From Limnobaculum parvum (lineage in GTDB: Bacteria > Pseudomonadota > Gammaproteobacteria > Enterobacterales > Enterobacteriaceae), in NCBI RefSeq assembly GCF_003096015.2, contig NZ_CP029185.2:300001-364000 (forward strand): DNA of 64,000 nt, given 5' to 3'. The position numbers and the translations under genes were made by a program. A model generated the notes under the pieces. That model was not told the DNA's origin, searched no databases, and saw only the letters and a list, made by a program, of their open reading frames with translations. Shown here piece after piece: positions 11,618 to 21,399 of the stretch (its first letter is position 1; each line of letters starts with the position of its first letter).

Positions 11618-11928
11618 TCAGAAACGTCAGTTTATATATACCTTTGTCCCATGATCTTTAGTGTTATTAAAAACTTGACCGCTACACATGGTCTAGATAT
11701 TGGTATCCGGAGTAACATTGATTTCAGCCCCCAGTTTTAAATATAGCTGTACCAGACTGATTGATGGGCCTACTACAATGAACCTGTTGGAATCGCGAAC
11801 GTCTAATTTTGTTGTTGACGTTACACCATTATAAGCATGCGGCCTGCCAACATAGCTTCAGATTTTGGTGGGTTAGTTGCCACCCAGCGTGAACTGTGTG
11901 TTTGTCCAGTGACCAAGAGTGGTAAATA
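11618..11928 (-). pseudogene. Decayed C-terminus of a third autotransporter
   Basis: In one minus-strand frame this reads AEINVTPDTNI-stop-TMCSG, then QVFNNTKDHGTKVYIN-stop-RF-stop. That aligns with the last 36 residues of the two intact neighbours (TEISVTPDTNIGVMYNG..., ending INWHF or INWRF). Two in-frame stops interrupt it. Similarity continues upstream at DNA level to about 11928, including the segment matching ...GWRHAY. The rest of the gene is gone. It is a dead copy of the adjacent family. Confidence 0.85.
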
Positions 11929-11976
11929 ATCTGTGGCTAATATCGCTGACACTGAATAGAGGAAGATAGATCGATA

Positions 11977-12023
11977 TAAAACCTTCATAAAGCTGCCGCA
12001 GCAAACTTCATGAAGGTTTTAAT
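11977..12023 (-). terminator. Terminator downstream of the first intact autotransporter
   Basis: AAAACCTTCAT and ATGAAGGTTTT form a long stem downstream of the stop codon. The same arm sequence recurs after the second autotransporter (15435-15480), so gene and terminator were duplicated together. Confidence 0.75.
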
Positions 12024-12032
12024 ATTAGAGAA

Positions 12033-15000
12033 TTAGAAATGCCAGTTTATATAGACCTTCGCACCATGATCTTCAGTATTATTTCCAATCTGGCCGTTAT
12101 ACATTACGCCGATATTGGTATCCGGGGTAACGCTGATCTCGGTTCCTGCTTCAAGTATGGCCACATCACGACTGATTGAGGTACCAATCACATTAAAGCT
12201 GTTACTATCACCGAAGTTTAAACTTGCCGTTGAGGTAACATCGCCATAAGCATGACGCCAACCAAGGTTGCCCCATAACTTAGTTACCTGACCGTTATCC
12301 AGTATAAAGCGTTGAGTGAAGCGATTACCCAGCGTGGTATAGACGATATCCAGATTATCATCTGGGCTATGTAGTTTGGCTTTACCACCACTTTCAGTGA
12401 AGTCATCGGTTTCAACATGTACATAGGCTGCGTCAACGTAAGGTTCGATAGTCATCGTGTCATTGATATCAAACTGGTAGCGCCCCTCAGTAAATACCTG
12501 AGCGGTCGAAGCGTTATAGTTGGCTTCCAGATGGTCTCTCAATTTCTGCAACTGAACGTAGCGATCGGTAGTGTAGTCATGCCAAGTATAGCCTACACCA
12601 GTATGTAAATTGAAGTTGCCCCACTGCCCTTTGGTGTAAGCACTCACATGGTAATCGTAACGATCGGCGCTTGAGGAGCGATCGGATACGGTAATATCGG
12701 CTTTACCATATCCACCAGCCAGGCCTACTTTCCAAGTATCGTCAAGGGACTTGTCTGCTCCCAAAATGACCCCTGCAATATTACGCTTCATTTTGGCGGC
12801 GTTATCAGTGTTGTCAAACGTACCCCAAGAAGTATAGATATGGCCCCAAGAACCGGTACCGACCGCCATATCGTGCAAGCGATTATTAACGGCTTCACGC
12901 AGGAAACGGCTGTCTTCCAATAAGGCGCTCTTAGTTGAGGCGTGAATTTCACCCGAGAGCTGATTTAGTACATCTTTCGCTGATTCTACATCAGGTTGAG
13001 AGATGATCTCATCTTTGATGTCACTATTTCCTTGTTCATCAACATTTCCTCCAATATTACATTCATTTGAGGTCATGTCTTTGGTGCAGATATCCTGATC
13101 GTTACGGGTGACAACTAAATAGGCATTATCAGCATCATATTCGTAGCCCATATTGACATAAGGTCGTGACTCCAACGGTCCAAATGCACCCGAAACGCCG
13201 CTGGTGGCACTGAGAATACGCCAACGGCTGTCCGGTACATACAGAACGGGTTCACCGCCTGCGATAGCAATGACACTGGCTCCGTTTAAAGTGGCACTAC
13301 CATTGACCTGAATGACATCTGCATTGTAGGTATTAACTACATCACCGTTTGTATTGGTAGCAGAAGAGACAACGTCAGTAGAAAGGTGAGTCAAATAAGT
13401 TGAACCAGACTCCATCACTAAATTGCCGTTAATAGTTAGCGTTTCTGGTGCTGTGGAACCAAACTGACCAGGAGAGATAATACCGCCGCTGCCAATAGTG
13501 GCGTGGCCGACATTACCAATACCCGCTAAAGTACCACTGTTGGAGGCAAATATTGTGCCGCCCAATGTGTTATTAACCACCAGTGTGCCGCCAGTGATAT
13601 AAGTTTTACCGGTGAATGCACTGCGATCGGTATTAAAGGTTGTCACACCATTAACTTGTTTAATGGAGCCTTGGCCTTCCGCACTGCTGACCATTTCGGT
13701 GTCAAACAGGTACTGGCCTGCATTATCTGTGTGGTTAAATACCACTGAACCGTTGCCGGCACCGAAGATAATTTGGTTAGCTTCCAGCGTACCCACGGCT
13801 TGAGCGGCCTGATTTTCTGCTGCACCAAAGTTTAAGCTACCCATCCCGTTAGCTTGATTGCCGAGATAGAGGTTGCCTAATACGCTATTATCCAGCTCTG
13901 GGTTAGTATAATTGTCGCTTGTTGAATTATTGTGTTCGACATAAGAAATCGCACCAATAGAGACTCGACCACCATTAGCGATAGTGACGTCACCGGAACC
14001 ACTTTCACCAATTGACAGGCTACCAACTTTACTGAGTTGGTGTGTATAGGTTATGGTGTTTCCTGCAATATCCCAGTTGCTCTCTGTGCCAGAAATCAGT
14101 ACAGAACCTTTACCGCCATCAATACCGATATAAGCGCCAGTTTGGTTTGGGTCCTGAGCAGTTGAAAGTGTCATTAAATGACCGCCATCCAAAACTAAAA
14201 CAGAACCGTTACTACCTGTGCCGTTACCGACCTCTAATCCTTGGTTAAAGATGACTCGGCTTGGCGATGTCTCACCATTGTTTATTACAGAACCTGAAAT
14301 ATTCAGCGTACCTTGGCCCTGATTTAGACCGATAATTGCGGATGGTGAGGTGTATTGGTTAGGGCCCGGAGCAATTGTTGCTTTTCCTCCGGCAAGGACA
14401 TTCATCGTTCCCTGACTACCAAGACCATCACCAAGTGTAAATACTGTTGTGGCCGTACTCCTACCTTCGGAGTCAACTTCAATCTCACTACTAATCGTGT
14501 TGAGTTCACCCTTGCCGCCATTAGATCCAATGTGAAGCTCTTGGGTTTTCATAATGGAATTGGATAATGTCTGGTCACTGATGTTTTTACCAGTTCCAAG
14601 CAGCGTTACTTTGCCATTACTGTTTAAGCCAGATCCAATATCTAGAGTTGCAAGATTACCAATCCGATCGGCAGACCTGATATCACCATGTTGATATTCA
14701 AATAATCCTGTTCCTGCATTACTGCCAACCACCAGTCTAGTACCATAACCCAACTGGTATATAGATTGTGAGTTATCGGTCATTTTGAGGCTTGCACTAT
14801 TACCATCACCGTAACCCACAAATAGATAACCTGGACCGTATAATTGGTCTTGATCATCAAGAGTTAATTGAATCGTTTGACCATTAGTATTTTGTATATA
14901 CCGATCATTATTCAGGTCATAAATGTTAGGGCTTGACCAATTAGCAGCATTTTTGAATTGGTTGTCGCCGCTACCATTAGTCCAGTAAATATCGTCTGCG

Positions 15001-15092
15001 TATGCAGGAATGCTGGATATTGTGGATAATATTCCTAACAGAACAATATTCTTTTTAAAAGCAAATTGTCGCGAGGGGTGTGCTTTTTTCAT
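12033..15092 (-). CDS. Autotransporter with C-terminal beta-barrel (paralog 1)
   Basis: A 1019-residue type Va secreted protein. The signal peptide ends near SIPAYA (residue 32). The passenger (about 33-740) is built of beta-helix repeats rich in Gly, Asn and Ser, with recurring LNISGS and GSVLISG-type units, and includes the autotransporter-associated segment TGKTYITGGTLVVNN. A linker with two Cys follows (ICTKDMTSNECN, near residue 675). The last ~270 residues form the outer-membrane barrel, ending in INWHF with the terminal Phe used for insertion. There is no protease triad. Adhesion or aggregation is likely but unproven. It is a paralog of the next gene, with identical blocks in the barrel. 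Confidence 0.92.
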   Translation of the reverse strand: MKKAHPSRQFAFKKNIVLLGILSTISSIPAYADDIYWTNGSGDNQFKNAANWSSPNIYDLNNDRYIQNTNGQTIQLTLDDQDQLYGPGYLFVGYGDGNSASLKMTDNSQSIYQLGYGTRLVVGSNAGTGLFEYQHGDIRSADRIGNLATLDIGSGLNSNGKVTLLGTGKNISDQTLSNSIMKTQELHIGSNGGKGELNTISSEIEVDSEGRSTATTVFTLGDGLGSQGTMNVLAGGKATIAPGPNQYTSPSAIIGLNQGQGTLNISGSVINNGETSPSRVIFNQGLEVGNGTGSNGSVLVLDGGHLMTLSTAQDPNQTGAYIGIDGGKGSVLISGTESNWDIAGNTITYTHQLSKVGSLSIGESGSGDVTIANGGRVSIGAISYVEHNNSTSDNYTNPELDNSVLGNLYLGNQANGMGSLNFGAAENQAAQAVGTLEANQIIFGAGNGSVVFNHTDNAGQYLFDTEMVSSAEGQGSIKQVNGVTTFNTDRSAFTGKTYITGGTLVVNNTLGGTIFASNSGTLAGIGNVGHATIGSGGIISPGQFGSTAPETLTINGNLVMESGSTYLTHLSTDVVSSATNTNGDVVNTYNADVIQVNGSATLNGASVIAIAGGEPVLYVPDSRWRILSATSGVSGAFGPLESRPYVNMGYEYDADNAYLVVTRNDQDICTKDMTSNECNIGGNVDEQGNSDIKDEIISQPDVESAKDVLNQLSGEIHASTKSALLEDSRFLREAVNNRLHDMAVGTGSWGHIYTSWGTFDNTDNAAKMKRNIAGVILGADKSLDDTWKVGLAGGYGKADITVSDRSSSADRYDYHVSAYTKGQWGNFNLHTGVGYTWHDYTTDRYVQLQKLRDHLEANYNASTAQVFTEGRYQFDINDTMTIEPYVDAAYVHVETDDFTESGGKAKLHSPDDNLDIVYTTLGNRFTQRFILDNGQVTKLWGNLGWRHAYGDVTSTASLNFGDSNSFNVIGTSISRDVAILEAGTEISVTPDTNIGVMYNGQIGNNTEDHGAKVYINWHF

Positions 15093-15434
15093 AAATAAGC
15101 ATTTCCTTATGTAAATGTGTCCAAAGAGTGTTTTTCCCTGATTGTAGTTTATCAGTTATTATTTAAACTTACATTGTTAGGTACAGTGATATGTTGTAAT
15201 TAAACATTTACTGAGCATATTTTATTTTTTTCACCAAGCGTTTAATCTATTTATATAAAATATGTAGTAAGTTTTTTTAGTTAATTGAAATTAAAGTGAT
15301 TTATTTTATATGAGAGGATGGAGATCGATTTTAAGAAACTGATTTTTTCTTATAATTGATTTCTATTCTTGGAATAATATGCTGAAAAGGAGGCAGGTAA
15401 ATATAAATTAGTGATTTATTTCTAAAAAAACGAA

Positions 15435-15480
15435 AAAAACCTTCATAACGTTTTGACAAGCAAACATTATGAAGGTTTTG
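15435..15480 (-). terminator. Terminator downstream of the second autotransporter
   Basis: AAAACCTTCATAA and TTATGAAGGTTTT form a long stem just after the stop codon, with flanking A/T runs. It shares its arm sequence with the terminator at 11977-12023. Confidence 0.75.
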
Positions 15481-15491
15481 AATAATAATAA

Positions 15492-18400
15492 TTAGAAGCG
15501 CCAGTTTATATAGACTTTCGCCCCATGATCTTCTGTGTTATTACCGACTTGACCGTTATACATGGCACCAATTTCGGTATTTGGCGTTACTTTGATTTCA
15601 GCACCGGCTTCTAACACGGCCACATCTTTACTGATTGATGCACCCTCAACACTGAAACTATTGGCACCGACAAAATTAACTTTTTCTGTTGGCGTAACAT
15701 CATTGTAAGCATGACGCCAGCCGGCATTCCCCCAGATTTTGGTGGTCTGGCCATTTTCCAGAGTAAAGTGTTTCGTCACCCGACTACCCAAGGTTGTAAA
15801 GAAGGTATTGGTACTATCAGACGCACTATGCAGTTTGGCATTGCCACCACTTTCAGTGAAGTCATCGGTTTCAATATGAACATAGGCGGCATCAATATAA
15901 GGCTCAACAGATAGAGTCTGTGTCACATTGAACAGATAACGCGCTTCTGTAAATACTTGTGAGGTTGAGGCGTTATAATCAGCATTCAAGTCATCTCGTA
16001 TTGTCTGGAGCCTGACTTTTCGTTTAGTTGAGTAGTCATTCAGGGCATACGAAACACCAGCGTGCAGGTTAAAGTTATCCCATTGTCCTTTGGTATAGGC
16101 ACCAATTTGGTAATCATAACGATCGGCGGAGGAAGAGCGATCGGATACGGTAATATCCGCTTTACCATAACCGCCGACCAGACCCATTTTCCATGTTTCA
16201 TTCAGGGATTTATCAACACCTAAGAAAACACCCGCAATGTTACGTTTCATCTCAGCTGTATCGTTAGAACTGTCAAATTTACCCCACGATGCATAAATAT
16301 GTCCCCATGCACCATCACCTACGGCAGGATCTTGTAGACGGTTATTCACTGCTTCACGGATAAAGCGACTATCTTCTAACTGAGCACTTTTTGCAGAGGC
16401 GTGGATTTCACCTGAAAGTTGATCCAATGCATGTTTAGCCGACTTCTCATCCGGTTGAGATATGATTTCGTCATGAATCTCACTGGGTTGCTCAACAATA
16501 TTTTCCGCAACACTACATTCATTTGAGCTCATATTAGCAGTACAAATATCTTGTTGATTACGGGTGATGGTGAGGTAGGCGTTATTCTCGTCATACTCAT
16601 AGTTTGCATTCACATACAGTAGCGGAGATATGGCAGCAAACTCGCCGGTAACACCACCAGTGGAGGAAAGAATATGCCAACGGCTGCCTGGGACATAAAG
16701 CACACTATCACCATTATCCCGAACTGTGACTGCTGAGCCGTTCAATACCGTACTGCCATTAACTTGGATCAGATCGGAAACATAAGGATTAGGCAATGCG
16801 CTATTGGTCGTGATATCAACAATATAATTAGATCCAGACTCCATGATGAGATTACCATTAATGGTAATACTCTCGGGTTCTGTTGAGTTTAGTTGTCCTG
16901 GGGAGATAATACCGCCATTGCCTACGGTGGTATGACCGATGCTGCCAATACCTGTCAACGTACCGCCATTGGAGACGGACATCGCGCCACCCAGCATATT
17001 ATTAACAACCAGCGTACCTCCGGTAACTTCGGTTTTGCCGGTAAATGTGCTTTGGTTAGCATTAAAGACGGTCACACCATTGACTTGTTTAATGGTACCC
17101 TGACCTTCTGCACTGCTGACCATTTCGGTTTCAAAAATATAAAGGCCACTGTTGTCCGTGTGGTTAAAGACAACCGTACCGTCTCCGGCACCAAATACGA
17201 TTTTGTTAACTTCCAGAATACCTGCCGCTTCAGCCGACTGATCTTCGGCGGCACCAAAATTAAGTGAGCCAACACCATCGGTTTGATTTCCCAGATAGAG
17301 GTCACCCAGTTGGCTGTTATTGTATTCTGACTTCATATAGTAAGTAGACGAGTCAAAAGAGAGATGGAAATCGGTCTTTCCAAGTGAAAGCTTACCACCA
17401 TTAGCGAGAGTGACTGTACCTGTGCCGCTTTCCCCAATTGATAGATTACCGATTTCTCCAGTCTCACTACCATAGAAAGTATGCCCAGAAACATTCCAGA
17501 CACTGCCTTCACCGGAAACCAGCACTGAGCCTTTACCGCCATTAACCCCTACATAGGCTCCAATGTTGGTGGTATCTTCTGCGGCTGACATGGTTGCCAT
17601 ATAACCACTATCGGTGATTTGAACGGTACCAATACTGCCAGCACCTTGACCGATGGTTAAACCCTGAGCAAAGTAGCTTCGGCTTTGTATGACTTCATCA
17701 TTAAGAACCGTTGAACCCGAAATATTCAGTGTACCTTCACCCTGATTTAAACCAATAATTGAGGTTGGTAGGGCATACGAGGATATACCGTGTCCCGCGG
17801 AGAAACTTGCTTTTCCGCCAGCGAGGATATTCATGGTGCCTTTGCTGCTAATTCCGCTATTGCTACCATCACCGAGAGTAAATGAAACCGGATTAATACT
17901 GTCGTAATGGGAATTGATATCAAGTTCGCTACCGCTAATGTTCAAGATGCCGGTACCACCATCGATACCAATATACGTATCTTGAGCACTGATTATTGAA
18001 TTACCCATGAATTGGTCGGTAGTATTTTTACCAATGCCAAATAACGACATAGTTCCATGGCTATTTAAGCCAGAACCAATATTTATGGTATCAATCTCAT
18101 CAAGGCTACTGGTATTTCCGATCTTACCATGTTGGTATTCTACTAAACCTATTGCCCCAGCACTTCCGACAGTGATAGTGCCATTGTAATAATGGTCTGA
18201 TGAATCATCAGGGCTACTGATTATTTTTAGATAGCTATTATTATTTTCGCCTTGTCCAATAAAAATGGGAGCTGAACCGATATCCGCATTATAATTGTCG
18301 AGAATTAATTTTACTTCTTGCCCGTCACTGTTTTTTATATACAAGATGTCATTATTACCTGGTACCAGATTTGTCGACCAGTTCATGCCATCAAAAAATA

Positions 18401-18533
18401 GATTATTTCCTGTATTATTATTCCAAATGGCTTCCTGAGCCTGTGTTTGAATGGTTACAATGCTTGATAATAGACTGATTAACAGTGCTTTTCTCTTGAA
18501 TGAATATGACTTTTTTATTGGGTTCTGTTTCAT
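15492..18533 (-). CDS. Autotransporter with C-terminal beta-barrel (paralog 2)
   Basis: A 1013-residue paralog of the gene at 12033-15092, similar throughout, strongly so in the linker and barrel (for example GKADITVSDRSSSADRYDY and ETDDFTESGG in both). The signal peptide ends near QTQAQ. The beta-helix passenger has GTLNISGS/GKGSVLVSG repeats, and the barrel ends in INWRF. The start at 18533 is preferred over 18548 because GGAAG lies 8 nt before it. Divergence is greatest in the passenger, as expected for surface-exposed protein. About 400 nt of AT-rich DNA separates the two genes, so each probably has its own promoter. The target is unknown. Confidence 0.92.
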   Translation of the reverse strand: MKQNPIKKSYSFKRKALLISLLSSIVTIQTQAQEAIWNNNTGNNLFFDGMNWSTNLVPGNNDILYIKNSDGQEVKLILDNYNADIGSAPIFIGQGENNNSYLKIISSPDDSSDHYYNGTITVGSAGAIGLVEYQHGKIGNTSSLDEIDTINIGSGLNSHGTMSLFGIGKNTTDQFMGNSIISAQDTYIGIDGGTGILNISGSELDINSHYDSINPVSFTLGDGSNSGISSKGTMNILAGGKASFSAGHGISSYALPTSIIGLNQGEGTLNISGSTVLNDEVIQSRSYFAQGLTIGQGAGSIGTVQITDSGYMATMSAAEDTTNIGAYVGVNGGKGSVLVSGEGSVWNVSGHTFYGSETGEIGNLSIGESGTGTVTLANGGKLSLGKTDFHLSFDSSTYYMKSEYNNSQLGDLYLGNQTDGVGSLNFGAAEDQSAEAAGILEVNKIVFGAGDGTVVFNHTDNSGLYIFETEMVSSAEGQGTIKQVNGVTVFNANQSTFTGKTEVTGGTLVVNNMLGGAMSVSNGGTLTGIGSIGHTTVGNGGIISPGQLNSTEPESITINGNLIMESGSNYIVDITTNSALPNPYVSDLIQVNGSTVLNGSAVTVRDNGDSVLYVPGSRWHILSSTGGVTGEFAAISPLLYVNANYEYDENNAYLTITRNQQDICTANMSSNECSVAENIVEQPSEIHDEIISQPDEKSAKHALDQLSGEIHASAKSAQLEDSRFIREAVNNRLQDPAVGDGAWGHIYASWGKFDSSNDTAEMKRNIAGVFLGVDKSLNETWKMGLVGGYGKADITVSDRSSSADRYDYQIGAYTKGQWDNFNLHAGVSYALNDYSTKRKVRLQTIRDDLNADYNASTSQVFTEARYLFNVTQTLSVEPYIDAAYVHIETDDFTESGGNAKLHSASDSTNTFFTTLGSRVTKHFTLENGQTTKIWGNAGWRHAYNDVTPTEKVNFVGANSFSVEGASISKDVAVLEAGAEIKVTPNTEIGAMYNGQVGNNTEDHGAKVYINWRF

Positions 18534-19287
18534 AACCGCATCTTCCATTGTTACGGGAAATATTAAAAAATAAATATTGTTATTTTTTAACTATATCATC
18601 TGAAATATTAACTTTCATTAATATTGTAATTATTTGTTGGTTTTTATTCTGTTTTTTAAAATATTTGACGATCGATTTATTTAATATTTCTAATAATTCT
18701 GAGCGATTTCATTTACGACGATTTTGCCTTGGTTAAGGCTGTGGCAGGGAAAAAATGAGTAATTAGAGATGGTGTTTGTATTTATTTGGAAATTAATTGG
18801 TGGGGATAATATATATAAATTTTTTTTTATAAAAACAAAAATAACCCTAGAATATTAACAACAATCAAGTTGTTTTAAATTTATTGTTAAAGCAACTTTG
18901 CCTTTTGATAAAAAATATTAATTAGATCTGAGTTTCAGCCGTCCTATTCGAGTGAGCATTAATAACGGTTAATGTAACCAGAGCAGAAGAGAAAAGCAGA
19001 GCGAAAAGGCTTCAATGGCTGGATAAGCAGGGTAAACAGACCGAGCTCAGGGGCGTATTGGGCGCGCATGTTCTATTTTTTGGCTCAAGTCGCAGGGCGG
19101 TTTGCGTTGTACCATTGGCTTCCGGTAAGTGAGTTCTCAACTGATGTTTGTGGTTAAGTAAAAGCCGGGCTGATTTATCTAAATCTTTACTTTAAATATT
19201 GAAGGTCGGGATCATAAACCAAATTCTTTATGGTTAATGAATACCATAAAAAAGGCAGCGAAAGCTGCCTTGTGATCATCAGCGGGA
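18534..19287. other. AT-rich intergenic region
   Basis: No supported gene is seen. A short plus-strand frame at 18548-18736 overlaps the autotransporter promoter region and lacks family features. Around 18990-19060 one frame reads KRLQWLDKQGKQTELRG, possibly a fragment of a lost gene, but it is too short to identify. A terminator for the next gene lies at 19249-19272. Confidence 0.5.
19249..19272 (-). terminator. Terminator of the metallo-hydrolase gene
   Basis: On the minus strand AAGGCAGC and GCTGCCTT form a stem followed by a T run, 15 nt after the stop codon. Confidence 0.85.
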
Positions 19288-20283
19288 TTATTTGTCTGAC
19301 GTTACAATAATGGGGCTGTACTCAATAGGAACCCATTTATAACCTTTACCTTCAACGCCAACATGTCCAAGCCCTGGAAAAGGCAAGTGTGCTCCTGCAA
19401 TCCACAGGTCATTTTTAGCGATGTTAGCAAACATCTTTTTGCGGGTTTCTATGGCTTGTTTACTGTTAACATCGAATTCGAGTGCCACTTCAGGATGAGC
19501 AAATTGAATGGAATGGCTGTGAACAATATCACCCCAAACCAGCAGATTCTGATCTTTTGAGCTGAATAAATAGGAAGAGTGACCCGGCGTATGGCCCGGT
19601 GTCGCTACCACTTCTACTCCAGGAATCAAAGTATCCCCAGGGTTATAGACTTTAAACTTATCCGCTGTTTGATAAGGAGCCACCGCATCCTGAGCCATTT
19701 TGAATAAGGGCTTTGCTGTATCCGGTGCTTTAGCCATCACCGCAGAACTTAGCCAGTAGTCAGCATCACCTTTGGAAGCGTAAACCGTAGCATTAGGGAA
19801 AGCCATCTTACCGTCATCAGCGATACCACAAGTATGATCAGCATGCAGGTGGGTTAATAATATGGTGTCAATTTGCTCAGGAGAGTAACCCGCAGCTTTA
19901 ATATTGCTGTTGATTGCCCCCAGAGTTGGGCCAAAACATTTAGCGGTACCGGAATCCACTAATATTAGATTTTTTCCGGTATTAATCAGATAGGCATTAA
20001 CGGCGGTTTGTACGCCATTGCTGCTATCGATAAACATTTTGTCCATCAGGGTCTTGGCGTCTTTAGCGCTGATTCCTTTGAGAAGTTTATTATCGATTTT
20101 GACATAACCGTCATACAGTGCGGTAATTTCAAAATCGCCTAATTGCATTCGGTAATAGCCGGGAACTTGTACTTTTTGTTGGGCTGGCGTTGATATATTA
20201 GCCGCAGCGGGTTGCATCGCTGTAATTAAACCGGTACCCGCTATTGTCAGAGCAAGCAGAATCCGGCGAACGTTTGTTTTCAT
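19288..20283 (-). CDS. Periplasmic metallo-beta-lactamase-fold hydrolase
   Basis: A 331-residue protein with a signal peptide (about 1-28, ending near PAAA). The metal-binding motif THLHADHTCG is near residue 145, the later metal histidine lies in TPGHTPGHSSY near 232, and a further Asp/His site is in VWGDIVHSH near 252. The fold is that of secreted MBL hydrolases annotated as quorum-quenching lactonases or beta-lactamase-like proteins. The sequence does not settle the substrate. It stands alone, with its own terminator. Confidence 0.88.
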   Translation of the reverse strand: MKTNVRRILLALTIAGTGLITAMQPAAANISTPAQQKVQVPGYYRMQLGDFEITALYDGYVKIDNKLLKGISAKDAKTLMDKMFIDSSNGVQTAVNAYLINTGKNLILVDSGTAKCFGPTLGAINSNIKAAGYSPEQIDTILLTHLHADHTCGIADDGKMAFPNATVYASKGDADYWLSSAVMAKAPDTAKPLFKMAQDAVAPYQTADKFKVYNPGDTLIPGVEVVATPGHTPGHSSYLFSSKDQNLLVWGDIVHSHSIQFAHPEVALEFDVNSKQAIETRKKMFANIAKNDLWIAGAHLPFPGLGHVGVEGKGYKWVPIEYSPIIVTSDK

Positions 20284-20362
20284 ACTTGATAGTTCCTCTG
20301 TGTCTGATGGTGGTGATCATGTCCCTATTAACTATAGAGGTATTATCACTAAATAAAAGCTC

Positions 20363-20941
20363 TCAGGCTATCTTTACAATACGGCACTGTTGGCACAATG
20401 GATAGCTGTCGATATATGGCTTAATTAACTGATACATAACGTCAAATTGGTTGCCGTATAGATATAGTGCGGTTTCGGCGCTGTCTTGGTAGTAGCTGTA
20501 AATGCTACCTTCTTCTCCCAGCCGTTTTTCGATTTCTGCCCAGACTTCGTTAATATCGCAATTTTGGTAGACTTCATTCGGCAGGTCGGTACCGTTAAGA
20601 TAAAGTCCTAGCCCTTCATGTTTGCCAAAAGGAATGACTTTATCCCCAATACTCAGTCTGGAACCTTTTGGAGAAAGCGTATTGTTCAAAAAATCCAGGA
20701 TATGATCGATAGCCTGTTCGCTGCTATCGGTGGCTTCAATTTCAATATCACACTCCTGGATTTCACCATTATCTTCCAACAGCGAACCGCCACCGCAAAT
20801 ATCACCGATATTTTGCTTGTCGAGTACGATACTTAAGGCATCGGCTAAATCAGCACGGTGCATTGGCTGCAATTTAGCGTTTAGTGTGATGGTAATGAAT
20901 TCTTTTTGGGGAGTCTTCTTGCCGAAGAGATTTTTAAACAT
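20363..20941 (-). CDS. Hypothetical protein, acidic, ~192 residues
   Basis: No family recognised. The start at 20941 is chosen because AAGGA precedes it at good spacing; an upstream ATG at 20992 would add 17 unlikely residues. The protein begins MFKNLFGKK, is rich in Asp and Glu, and shows no signal peptide or membrane segment. An IGDICGGGSLLEDNGEIQ stretch and two late CxxC-like cysteines (CQQC near residue 186) are visible. It may be a cytoplasmic protein of the kind found beside toxin or immunity genes, but no partner is present. Confidence 0.7.
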   Translation of the reverse strand: MFKNLFGKKTPQKEFITITLNAKLQPMHRADLADALSIVLDKQNIGDICGGGSLLEDNGEIQECDIEIEATDSSEQAIDHILDFLNNTLSPKGSRLSIGDKVIPFGKHEGLGLYLNGTDLPNEVYQNCDINEVWAEIEKRLGEEGSIYSYYQDSAETALYLYGNQFDVMYQLIKPYIDSYPLCQQCRIVKIA

Positions 20942-21110
20942 GTCAGATTCCTTCTGAGCGTTGTCATTTTTTATCATCCGTTGCCACAACAAACGATCGT
21001 TGAGGCCACGTATATGATAATGAATATATCCAGTAAATGATGTAATCGATTTCTTATTTTGCGAAGAAATTATAGAAAGAGGTTTTCTTTCAATAAATAA
21101 AGGAGGCAGG

Positions 21111-21383
21111 ATGAAAGTCTGTTATATGGCTTATGTTTCGGGGATTGTGCAAGGCGTTGGATTTCGTTACTACACTCAGCAACAGGCAACCGCGCTGGGA
21201 GTGACGGGCTATGCCTACAATATGGATGATGGTCGCGTTGAGGTGTGCGCCTGCGGCGAGCAGCAACAGGTAGAGAAGTTACTGGCGTGGCTCAAGGTTG
21301 GGCCGAAGTCGGCGAGGGTAGAAAGGGTGTTGGTGGAGCCGCGGGCGGTGATGACGATTGAGGGATTCAAAATTAAATATTGA
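21111..21383 (+). CDS. yccX: Acylphosphatase
   Basis: A 90-residue enzyme (E. coli YccX 92) hydrolysing acyl phosphates. It has the signature GIVQGVGFRYYTQ, in which the Arg binds phosphate, and GYAYNMDDGRVEV, in which the Asn positions water. Its start is preceded by AAGGAGG. The same fold forms the N-terminal domain of HypF 4 kb downstream, but this copy is free-standing. Confidence 0.93.
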   Translation: MKVCYMAYVSGIVQGVGFRYYTQQQATALGVTGYAYNMDDGRVEVCACGEQQQVEKLLAWLKVGPKSARVERVLVEPRAVMTIEGFKIKY

Positions 21384-21399
21384 GGCTGGTTTGTTGTGG

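Noticed and set aside
18548..18736. 62-codon hydrophobic plus-strand frame
   Set aside because: It overlaps the likely autotransporter promoter, is AT-driven, and has no convincing ribosome binding site or family resemblance.
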